Below are positions 28,732 through 36,974 of a stretch of DNA of 64,000 bases, piece by piece. The notes under the pieces are model-generated. The model searched no databases. It had not been told where the DNA came from and saw only the letters and a list, made by a program, of their open reading frames with translations. The stretch's first letter is position 1, and each line of letters begins with the position of its first letter. A program made the position numbers and the translations under genes. Source of the stretch: Paracoccaceae bacterium. GTDB taxonomy: Bacteria > Pseudomonadota > Alphaproteobacteria > Rhodobacterales > Rhodobacteraceae. Location: positions 62,001-126,000 of the forward strand of contig JALEGX010000159.1 in assembly GCA_022763485.1 (NCBI GenBank), in the 5' to 3' direction.

Positions 28732-29250
28732 CTACCCCTTTCCTACCTTGTTCTGTTTGGACAATACGTTGCGCGCCAGTTTTTCCAAGGCATCACGCAA
28801 CGCGTCGTTTTCTATTGGCTGAGCCGTCCGTTCCGCTTCTTCCAGAACTTCACGAGAGGGCTGTGGCTTGGGTTTCGGCGCGGCCGGGGCAAATTGGGCT
28901 TGCCCTTCGGCGAACCCGGTCGCCGCCGTCTGGGTGATACGGATACGGCTGATTGCGTTATACCCGTAGACCGCATTCACTTTTGCGCGGATCTGCTCTT
29001 TCTGCATCTCCAGCATGGGTGCCTGCGCACCGGTTGTCAGCATGGTCAGCGTTGCTCCGAACCCGTTGCGGCCATAGCCGACATTCACCGGGCGGGCGAT
29101 CGCTGCGATGTCTTCCCCCACGATTTCCGACCAATGGGTCAACAAGCGGGACACGGCAAAGCCCCGACTTTCGCCAGCACGGCGAATCTGGTCGTTCAGA
29201 AGCGTTGCTGTCCGCTTGAACCCGCGTGTACTGGAACGTCTTGGTTTCAT
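28732..29250 (-). CDS. DUF721 (DciA-like) family protein
   Basis: A 172-residue DUF721 protein. The conserved core is GFAVSRLLTHWSEIVGEDIA (residues about 29-48), followed by a beta region and a Pro/Ala-rich linker. DUF721 includes DciA, which loads the replicative helicase; in alphaproteobacteria the assignment is likely but unproven here. It reads with the dsbA-like gene, with a 3-base gap, and is divergent from mutY. Confidence 0.82.
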   Translation of the reverse strand: MKPRRSSTRGFKRTATLLNDQIRRAGESRGFAVSRLLTHWSEIVGEDIAAIARPVNVGYGRNGFGATLTMLTTGAQAPMLEMQKEQIRAKVNAVYGYNAISRIRITQTAATGFAEGQAQFAPAAPKPKPQPSREVLEEAERTAQPIENDALRDALEKLARNVLSKQNKVGKG

Positions 29251-29335
29251 GACCGTGGTTTTGCGTGATGTCGCGCCCTATTGTAAAGCGCGAGCAGGCA
29301 GGCACCAGCAAAACCGGCATCGGGAGAGTTAAAGA

Positions 29336-30385
29336 ATGCGTGACCAAGAGCTGAATCAGGCTTTGCTGGAGTGGTATGACGTGCATGCAAGGGATCTGCC
29401 CTGGCGTCTGCACCCACAAAAGCGCGGCGCAGCAGACAAACCGGACCCCTATCGCGTCTGGCTGTCGGAAATCATGCTGCAACAAACGACGGTCGCGGCG
29501 GTGAAATCCTATTTCGAACGATTCACGCTGCTCTGGCCCACTGTCACCGCGCTGGCCAATGCCGAAGACGCCGATGTGATGGCGGAATGGGCGGGGCTTG
29601 GGTACTACGCCCGGGCTCGCAATCTGCTGAAATGTGCGCGTATCGTTGCCCGCGACCATGACGGGGTCTTCCCGAACTCGCATGACGCGCTGCTGAAGCT
29701 GCCAGGGATCGGCCCCTATACCGCCGCTGCGATCTCGGCCATTGCCTTCGACCTGCCGGAAACCGTGTTGGATGGCAACGTCGAGCGGGTGATGGCCCGT
29801 TTGCACGACGTGCATGACCCGTTGCCCGGCGTCAAACCGGTGCTCAAAGCCCATGCAAGTGAGCTGACACCGCGCGCTCGCGCGGGCGACTATGCGCAGG
29901 CGGTGATGGATCTGGGGGCCACGATCTGCACGCCCAAGTCACCCGCCTGCGGCATCTGTCCCTGGCGCACGCCCTGTCGCGCCCGGATCGCTGGTTCCGC
30001 GGCCGAATTGCCGCGCAAGACGCCCAAGAAACCAAAGCCAACCCGCAAGGGGATCATCTATCTGGCGCAATCGGAGGCCGGGACCTGGCTGCTGGAGCGC
30101 CGACCGGACAAGGGGCTGCTCGGGGGGATGCTGGGCTGGCCCGGATCCGAGTGGGCGGAGGCCCCTGAACCAGCACCGCCCTTTGAGGCAGACTGGCAGC
30201 TTCTGCCCGGTGAGGTGCGTCACACCTTCACCCATTTTCACCTCATTCTGCAGATCCGCACCGCCACCGTTCCGGATGATTTCACACCTGCAAACGGGCA
30301 TGAGCTGGTAGAGCGGCACGCCTTCCGCCCCTCGGCCCTGCCAACGGTGATGCGCAAGGCGTTTGACCTCTGGCGCAACCAATAA
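29336..30385 (+). CDS. mutY: A/G-specific adenine DNA glycosylase
   Basis: A 349-residue MutY, which removes A mispaired with 8-oxoG. The glycosylase domain has SEIMLQQTTVAAVKSYFERF (catalytic Glu), the helix-hairpin-helix LLKLPGIGPYTAAAIS with catalytic Asp in VLDGNVERVMAR, and the 4Fe-4S motif C-x6-C-x2-C-x5-C in CTPKSPACGICPWRTPC. The C-terminal NUDIX-like domain is present (GLLGGMLGWPGSEW). The gene is complete. Confidence 0.95.
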   Translation: MRDQELNQALLEWYDVHARDLPWRLHPQKRGAADKPDPYRVWLSEIMLQQTTVAAVKSYFERFTLLWPTVTALANAEDADVMAEWAGLGYYARARNLLKCARIVARDHDGVFPNSHDALLKLPGIGPYTAAAISAIAFDLPETVLDGNVERVMARLHDVHDPLPGVKPVLKAHASELTPRARAGDYAQAVMDLGATICTPKSPACGICPWRTPCRARIAGSAAELPRKTPKKPKPTRKGIIYLAQSEAGTWLLERRPDKGLLGGMLGWPGSEWAEAPEPAPPFEADWQLLPGEVRHTFTHFHLILQIRTATVPDDFTPANGHELVERHAFRPSALPTVMRKAFDLWRNQ

Positions 30386-30433
30386 AAGGGGCGTAGCGTG
30401 GGCGCGACGCGCGGTTCCCAAAGGAGAATGCAA

Positions 30434-31573
30434 ATGATTGCGGCTCAGACCCTTTCGCGCTGGCAAAGTGCCCTACCCTTCTGGCTGTCGTTTCTGTTGG
30501 TCCCTCTGGTCTGGATTGCTGCCGGTCTGGGCGGATGGTTTGTCCTGCTGGTCCCGATCACCACATGGTATCTATTCGCCGCGCTGGACGGGATCTTCGG
30601 GCTGAACCTTGAAAACGCCGACCCGCAGACCCCGGATGAGGATCTGTTCTGGTACAAATCCCTGACGATTGCCTGGGTTCCGATGCAATTTGTGACCCTA
30701 TTTGGGCTGATCTGGCTGACCAGCCAGGCCGAACACCTGTCTGCGCTGGAAAAATTCGGGGTGTTCTTTGGCGTCGGTGTGATCACCGGGACGGTCGGCA
30801 TCAACTACTCACATGAGCTGATGCACCAGAAAAGCCGGGGCGAGCGCCTGTTGGCGGATCTGTTGCTTGCGATGGTGCTCTATTCGCACTTCCGGTCCGA
30901 GCATTTGCTGGTCCACCATCGCTATGTGGGCACGCCGCGGGATCCGGTGACGGCACGCTACAACGAAGGGTTTCACCGCTTCTATCCCCGGGTATTGATC
31001 GGCTGCCTACGGTCCGCTTTCCGGGCCGAGCGGGAGCTTCTGGCGCGCAAGGGCAAGCCGTGGTCGGACACGTCGAACCCCTTCTATCGCTACTGGGCCC
31101 TGCAGCTCGGGATGTTGGTCCTGGCCTTCCTGCTCGGGGGATTGGGTGGCGTGGTCCTGTTCATCCTGCAGGCGGGCGTCGCCATCTGGCAACTGGAGCT
31201 GGTGAACTATGTCGAGCACTACGGGCTGACGCGGAAACACCTGGGCGATGGGAAATACGAACATGTCCTGCCGCGCCATTCGTGGAACGCGGCGCATAAG
31301 GCGTCCAATTGGCTGCTGATCAACCTGCAGCGCCATTCGGACCACCACTACAAGCCGGACAGACGCTTCCCCCTCTTGCAGAACTACACCGAAAACGATG
31401 CACCGCAGTTGCCGTTTGGCTATCCGATAATGACTGTGGCGGCGTTGATACCCCCGCTCTGGCGGCGGGTGATGAACCCGCGTGTGCGCGAATGGCGGCG
31501 GGTCAACTACCCGGAAATCACCGATTGGACGCCCTACAACAAGGCGCTGAATCCGGAACCCGGCACGCGCTGA
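30434..31573 (+). CDS. alkB: Alkane 1-monooxygenase, AlkB type
   Basis: A 379-residue integral-membrane non-haem di-iron hydroxylase that oxidises medium-chain alkanes to alcohols. All histidine boxes are intact: HELMHQ (127-132), EHLLVHH (156-162), NYVEHYG (258-264) and LQRHSDHH (298-305). Six hydrophobic segments fit the family. The ATG at 30434 has AAGGAG at 7 bases; the upstream frame contains unlikely residues. No rubredoxin or rubredoxin reductase gene is adjacent. Alcohol dehydrogenase and CoA ligase homologues (alkJ/alkK-like) are at 38.5-41.8 kb. Confidence 0.9.
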   Translation: MIAAQTLSRWQSALPFWLSFLLVPLVWIAAGLGGWFVLLVPITTWYLFAALDGIFGLNLENADPQTPDEDLFWYKSLTIAWVPMQFVTLFGLIWLTSQAEHLSALEKFGVFFGVGVITGTVGINYSHELMHQKSRGERLLADLLLAMVLYSHFRSEHLLVHHRYVGTPRDPVTARYNEGFHRFYPRVLIGCLRSAFRAERELLARKGKPWSDTSNPFYRYWALQLGMLVLAFLLGGLGGVVLFILQAGVAIWQLELVNYVEHYGLTRKHLGDGKYEHVLPRHSWNAAHKASNWLLINLQRHSDHHYKPDRRFPLLQNYTENDAPQLPFGYPIMTVAALIPPLWRRVMNPRVREWRRVNYPEITDWTPYNKALNPEPGTR

Positions 31574-31583
31574 GCTTCGGATC

Positions 31584-31616
31584 GGTCCCCTGATCCGGTC
31601 AACCGCTCAGGGGGCC
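31584..31616. other. Nested stem-loop between convergent genes
   Basis: A 10-pair stem (GGTCCCCTGA with TCAGGGGGCC, one G-T pair) encloses a smaller CGGT / ACCG hairpin, lying between the alkB stop and the cyclase stop. There is no T run on either strand, so it may be a bidirectional transcript end or RNA-stability element. Confidence 0.5.
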
Positions 31617-31624
31617 GCGCAGGC

Positions 31625-33001
31625 CTAAAGCGCCCAGACCGTCATCGCGTCGGGAATGCCCCGGATCGTTTGGTCCGGGCAGGACCGGAACTCGGAAAAG
31701 TCTTGTCCCGGGGTTTCCTGCATCGCCCTTTTGCGCAAGTCGTCGCTGATGACCAGCCCGGCGCCAAGCTCGCGCGTCAAAGCTTCCAGCCGCGAGGCGA
31801 CATTGACCGCTGTTCCGATCACCGCAAATTCCAGCCGGTTGGCCCCGATGTCGCCCAGAACCGTTTCGCCGAAATGCACGCCAATGCCGATTTCGATCTC
31901 TGGCAGGCCCTGACGCCTCCGCTCCAGGTTCCAGCGACGCATCACTTCGATCATCGCTTTCGCGCAGTCCAATGCGTTGGAGGCATCCCGCTCACCGGCC
32001 ACCGGTGTGCCGAAGGTGGCCATCAACCCATCGCCCAGATATTTGTCCAGCGTACCGTTGTGGCGGAAAACCTCGCGCTCCATCCGCCCGTGAAAGCCGC
32101 GCAGCAGTTCAATGACCTCATAGGGATCCAGCCCCGCAGAGAGTCGCGTAAAGCCGACAATGTCGATGAACATGACCGCAACATCCTGGCTGCGGATCTG
32201 TTTCAGCGGCTCGTCATTCTGGCTCAACTCCTCAACCACGTTGGGTGAAAAATACCGCGACAGGTTGGCCCGCTCGCGGACCAGACCCGCATGATCCAGA
32301 AGCAGCTTGTTGAACCGGCGGGTGGACACCGCAAGCGTCAGCGCCACCAGCACGAACACCAGAATCTCCTGCACCCGAAGCTGTGGAATGAAGCCGTTGG
32401 GGTCATAGAATTTCACCAGTAACTCATCATGACCGAACATGGTTTCAACGGCTTCGGTCAGTGCTGGATCAGGGACCGAAAACCACCACGCCAATACGGC
32501 GGCGAGCGACCACATTCCGGCCGTCCAGGTGCCGATGGCAATGACCGTGCGCCAGGAATAAGCCATGGTGCCCGCCGCCAGGATCAAAAAGAAATACAGG
32601 AAGTTTTCAAACCGGTACTGCATCGCCAACGGTGCGTCGTGCTCGCTGAACGGGTTGGGCACCACCATGCCAACGGTCAAGATCAGAAGATCCAGGAAGA
32701 TCAGGAACAGCTCAATCCGTGACTGTCCCACTCGGGCCATGCGCCGGATGAACCAGCCGTTCAGACACAAGAGCACCAGGATGAAGTGGTAGTACAGCAC
32801 GTCCAACTGCGGGTTCACCCAGACCAGAAAAGCCGCTGTGGCCACCATGGCAATCCAGCGGGCTTTCACCGCCAGCTCAACGCCTTCCCGTTTGTGAGCT
32901 TCCAGAGCTTCCAGCACATATGTGGTTTCCTGGGCATTGGGATCGGCCCGGAGATCCGCAAGAAATCCCGTCCGCTGTGGGGGGAGTGCCGTGTCGCTCA
33001 T
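31625..33001 (-). CDS. Membrane class III adenylate/guanylate cyclase
   Basis: A 458-residue cyclase. The N-terminal half (about 40-240) has about six hydrophobic helices and looks like a membrane sensor; the segment after it (RERANLSRYFSPNVVEELSQ) is the cyclase transducer motif. The catalytic domain has both metal Asp sites (MFIDIVGFTRLSAG and DKYLGDGLMATFG) and the substrate region EFAVIGTAVNVASRLE. Nucleotide specificity (cAMP or cGMP) cannot be read safely. It is convergent with alkB. Confidence 0.9.
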   Translation of the reverse strand: MSDTALPPQRTGFLADLRADPNAQETTYVLEALEAHKREGVELAVKARWIAMVATAAFLVWVNPQLDVLYYHFILVLLCLNGWFIRRMARVGQSRIELFLIFLDLLILTVGMVVPNPFSEHDAPLAMQYRFENFLYFFLILAAGTMAYSWRTVIAIGTWTAGMWSLAAVLAWWFSVPDPALTEAVETMFGHDELLVKFYDPNGFIPQLRVQEILVFVLVALTLAVSTRRFNKLLLDHAGLVRERANLSRYFSPNVVEELSQNDEPLKQIRSQDVAVMFIDIVGFTRLSAGLDPYEVIELLRGFHGRMEREVFRHNGTLDKYLGDGLMATFGTPVAGERDASNALDCAKAMIEVMRRWNLERRRQGLPEIEIGIGVHFGETVLGDIGANRLEFAVIGTAVNVASRLEALTRELGAGLVISDDLRKRAMQETPGQDFSEFRSCPDQTIRGIPDAMTVWAL

Positions 33002-33133
33002 GTGACGTCCTTTCCGGTCTTTTCTCCAAACTAAGCATTTTCGCCGTGTGTTTCACGGTCCAGCGCACTGGTTTCCGTCTCTTTCGGCCACGAAATGCTG
33101 AGATCACCAATGCGGACGGTGGTGTTTGAACAG

Positions 33134-33159
33134 AAAAATGCCCCGCCGAAACGGCGGGG
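33134..33159 (-). terminator. Rho-independent terminator of ccrM
   Basis: On the minus strand CCCCGCCG / CGGCGGGG (8 pairs, 3-base loop, 33159-33141) is followed by CATTTTTC, 70 bases after the ccrM stop. The gap 33002-33228 otherwise shows no gene. Confidence 0.85.
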
Positions 33160-33228
33160 CCAGGTAGTAGTGCCATGTGACAGGCCACAGGCACCGGCGG
33201 TGTTCTTGAATTTGTTATCCGCGAAAGG

Positions 33229-34374
<1,146 letters not shown>

Positions 34375-34387
34375 TTATCCGCAGGAT

Positions 34388-34426
34388 GAGTCAAAGAGGA
34401 TTCAGCGTCAAATTCTTTTTTGAATC
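34388..34426. promoter_or_regulatory. Cluster of three GANTC sites upstream of ccrM
   Basis: GAGTC (34388-34392), GATTC (34399-34403) and GAATC (34422-34426) lie within 39 bases, between the rnhB stop and the ccrM start, 56-94 bases upstream of the ccrM ATG. Known CcrM promoters carry GANTC sites whose methylation controls timing, so these could make the methylase sense its own activity. Confidence 0.6.
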
Positions 34427-35057
34427 AAGGTTTTGTTGTTTGCCCTTGATACAACATATTGTGGACCGGTTTGAAGGAACGCCTATGATGTGGGGTTACG
34501 CCCAGATTTTGCAGCGCTTCGCGGTGTTGTTTTGACGGATATCCTGCATTTTTTTCCCAACCATAACCGGGGTGCTGTTGCGCCAAATCCACCATGACAC
34601 GATCTCGACACAATTTGGCCACAATTGAAGCCGCTGCAATGGACACCGAACGGCCGTCCCCCTTGACCACTGCTTCGGATGGCAGCGTCAGGCCACGGGG
34701 AATCAGATTTCCATCAATCAAAAGGTAGTCCGGCGGGGGATTCAGCCCTTCGACAGCCCGTTCCATCGCCAGATGCGAGGCGCGCAGGATGTTCAGGGAA
34801 TCGATTTCCTCAACCGTGGCATGGGCAATGCAGACCTCGGCACGGTCCAGAATATCCTGCTCGACCGCTTCCCGTTTCTTGGGTGTCAACTTCTTGGAAT
34901 CATTCAGACCTGCCGGGATATCCACAGGGTTCAGAATGACGGCGGCCGCCGTGACCGGCCCCGCCAGCGGGCCGCGGCCCACCTCATCCACACCGGCGAT
35001 TCGAAGATAGCCCTGTGCGTGCAGGGCGGTTTCCATTTGATAATCAGGCTGTTCCAT
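34425..35057 (-). CDS. rnhB: Ribonuclease HII
   Basis: A 210-residue RNase HII that removes misincorporated ribonucleotides and primer RNA. Motifs include the catalytic DE in IAGVDEVGRGPLAGPVTAAAV (split: IAGVDEVGRG, PLAGPVTAAAV), LNDSKKL, and the second catalytic Asp in LLIDGN. The C-terminal HHRRSFKPV fits the family. The start at 35057 (MEQPDYQMET) begins with the homology; the frame is open to 35168 with no support. It precedes ccrM on the same strand. Confidence 0.92.
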   Translation of the reverse strand: MEQPDYQMETALHAQGYLRIAGVDEVGRGPLAGPVTAAAVILNPVDIPAGLNDSKKLTPKKREAVEQDILDRAEVCIAHATVEEIDSLNILRASHLAMERAVEGLNPPPDYLLIDGNLIPRGLTLPSEAVVKGDGRSVSIAAASIVAKLCRDRVMVDLAQQHPGYGWEKNAGYPSKQHREALQNLGVTPHHRRSFKPVHNMLYQGQTTKP

Positions 35058-35102
35058 GGGTTTCAGAAAACGCAAATCCGCAAATGAGGCAAGCCCAACA
35101 CG

Positions 35103-35127
35103 AAAAGGGGGCGGATTGACCGCCCCC
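35103..35127 (-). terminator. Rho-independent terminator of the His-rich protein gene
   Basis: On the minus strand GGGGGCGG / CCGCCCCC (8 pairs, 5-base loop) is followed by TTTTCG. It lies 38 bases after the stop of the His-rich gene and just before rnhB, separating the two transcripts. Confidence 0.82.
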
Positions 35128-35164
35128 TCCTGGATCCAAGGACCCGCTCTGCCCGAAAAAGGCC

Positions 35165-35755
35165 TCAATATCCGACCACGCGATACCCTTTGCGGCGCAG
35201 GCAGCTGACCTCATATCCGCTGCGGCGTTTGTATCCATTGTCGACCGTGATCCAGCACTGCCCCGGCAGGTTGCTCACGTGGCGATAGTTCTTCTGCAGG
35301 CAGCGTTGGCCCAGGAAGACATTGGTTTCAGCCCCCGGCAGCGCGCGTTTGCACTGGCCAGGCAGGTCATAGTAGGCAACGCTGTCCGGCAGGCGACGCG
35401 GCTTCACGGCGTGATCGTGGCGATGATGGCTGGCGCCACCCCGGTGACGATGCGCATTGCCATGTCCATGACGGTGGTATCCGGGTTCAATCACCACGGG
35501 CTTGCGGTGATGAGGGCGGTGCACATTGTGCTGCGGGCGATGCTGGCGTGTCACGTGATGGCGGTCACGCTTGCGGTCATTGTGCTTGTCCACGGCCACG
35601 CCGATGGCCGCGATGGCTGCCAGACCCAGCAACACCTTTGCTACATCATCATTGGCGCGGGCAGGTGCAGCAGAAAACCCGGTGATCGCCACGGAAACAC
35701 CAAGAACAAGGGCAATGAACTTGCGGTGCATGCCGGTACGAGAAACAGAAAACAT
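35165..35755 (-). CDS. Exported His-rich protein of unknown function
   Basis: A 196-residue protein with an N-terminal signal peptide (GMHRKFIALVLGVSVAITGF, then SAAPARAND). About 60 residues from RDRHHVTRQH to HDHAVKP are extremely His- and Arg-rich, suggesting metal binding. The C-terminal domain has four or more cysteines (LPGQCKRALPG, GQRCLQKNYR, LPGQCWITV, VSCLRRKGYRV), likely disulfide-bonded. I do not recognise a family. The start at 35755 has AAGGA 8 bases upstream. It is divergent from the small-protein/cyclase cluster. Confidence 0.75.
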   Translation of the reverse strand: MFSVSRTGMHRKFIALVLGVSVAITGFSAAPARANDDVAKVLLGLAAIAAIGVAVDKHNDRKRDRHHVTRQHRPQHNVHRPHHRKPVVIEPGYHRHGHGNAHRHRGGASHHRHDHAVKPRRLPDSVAYYDLPGQCKRALPGAETNVFLGQRCLQKNYRHVSNLPGQCWITVDNGYKRRSGYEVSCLRRKGYRVVGY

Positions 35756-35937
35756 GGCGAACGTCCTTCTTTGTGGTTTGGGATGCGGCACCCGATGAAC
35801 CGGATGCGATCAGAACATGCCCCAACCTGGATCCGACCCCGCCAGACAGGCAATATCGCCCCCCTGTTATCCAATATCAAAGCGCTCAAAGCCCTGTTGT
35901 TATTGAATATCTGCGCGCACAAACGCATGATGGCTTC

Positions 35938-36231
35938 ATGACACATCTCATGCGTTCCATAGCCTTGTCCGCTGCGCTTCTGGCGGTCTCGCCGGCGGTT
36001 GCCAGCGCAAACTGCTACGCCGATTACAAGGCGAAACAGGATAACCCCCTGAAACTGCACTACGGAGTCGTTCAGTTGCGGGGCGCCTGCAACGCGCAGT
36101 CCGCGCAGTCGGAAATCGCGTCGCGTCTGGCCCCGTCGGGGTGGACATTGCTGAACGTGATGTCCGTCTTTGGTCCGGAAGGTTTGCAACAAAGGAAGGC
36201 AAATGCCGGACCCTACTATCTCCGTTTCTGA
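35938..36231 (+). CDS. Small exported protein of unknown function
   Basis: A 97-residue protein with a signal peptide (MRSIALSAALLAVSPAVASA, cleavage before NCYADYKAK) and two cysteines (NCYADY and GACNAQSA). No family is recognised. It overlaps the next gene by 29 bases in another frame, so they are probably one operon. The exported product would sit in the periplasm next to the periplasmic loop of its neighbour. Confidence 0.7.
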   Translation: MTHLMRSIALSAALLAVSPAVASANCYADYKAKQDNPLKLHYGVVQLRGACNAQSAQSEIASRLAPSGWTLLNVMSVFGPEGLQQRKANAGPYYLRF

Positions 36232-36904
36232 CTCGCGCCGATCCGGCTCTGTTCTGGTGACGGCCGGTATCGTTGCCATCGTCCTGCTGATGATCGCGGC
36301 AGGCACCGTTCTGTTGCTGACCCTGCCCGACGCGAATGCCTTCAACGCCCGGGTCGAGCGGCTGTTTGTCGAAAACGACCTGACCACCCAGGCCGAAATC
36401 AAGCTGCTGGAAATCCTGGCCCAATCCGGCACCGCGTTTTCGGACACGCTGTCCAGCTATCGCATGGTGATTTTCGTGCTGCTGCTGTTTGCATCATCGC
36501 TGCTGATCGCGTCGCTGGTGTTTCTGGTCATGCTGATCGCCCTGAACCGCCGCATGGCACAGATTGAGCGTTCGGGCATTCAGGTGAATGAACTGCTGAT
36601 CAGCCGCGAAGAGAACACCGTTTACCTGAACAACATGGGGTTCAAGCTGACCAAGGCCGCGATGGAAACGCTGTCGGTGCTGGCCGAGGCACGACTGGAT
36701 GACGATGTGCTGTCAGGTGCTGAAATCGAGGCGATGATCTCTGGGCGCGATGCTGCGGATTGCGAAGAGGCCGCAGGCGCCACCCGGATCAAGCGCCTGC
36801 GCGATACCTTGGGCAATCAGCTGGTCAGCGAGTTGTTGGTCAAAAACATCGCCCGGCGCGGCTATGTGCTGGCGATCAACAAGGATGTCATCCGAATGAT
36901 CTGA
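36203..36904 (+). CDS. Membrane protein with C-terminal winged-helix-like domain
   Basis: A 233-residue protein. Two hydrophobic helices (about 16-41 and 88-114) frame a 45-residue loop predicted to be periplasmic, with both termini in the cytoplasm. The C-terminal part (about 140-233) resembles an OmpR-type winged helix: a helix in KLTKAAMETLSVLAEA, then ATRIKRLRDTLGNQLVSE and a final ARRGYVLAI like the wing of ToxR/CadC-type regulators. This suggests a membrane-tethered regulator in inverse order to CadC. An AAGGAAGG ribosome site supports ATG 36203. Confidence 0.7.
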   Translation: MPDPTISVSDSRRSGSVLVTAGIVAIVLLMIAAGTVLLLTLPDANAFNARVERLFVENDLTTQAEIKLLEILAQSGTAFSDTLSSYRMVIFVLLLFASSLLIASLVFLVMLIALNRRMAQIERSGIQVNELLISREENTVYLNNMGFKLTKAAMETLSVLAEARLDDDVLSGAEIEAMISGRDAADCEEAAGATRIKRLRDTLGNQLVSELLVKNIARRGYVLAINKDVIRMI

Positions 36905-36974
36905 GGCCTCCCTTGGACTCGGCGGCAAAGCACTCCATCTTGGTAGGGGTAAATGCAGCAGAGGCGACCAACCG

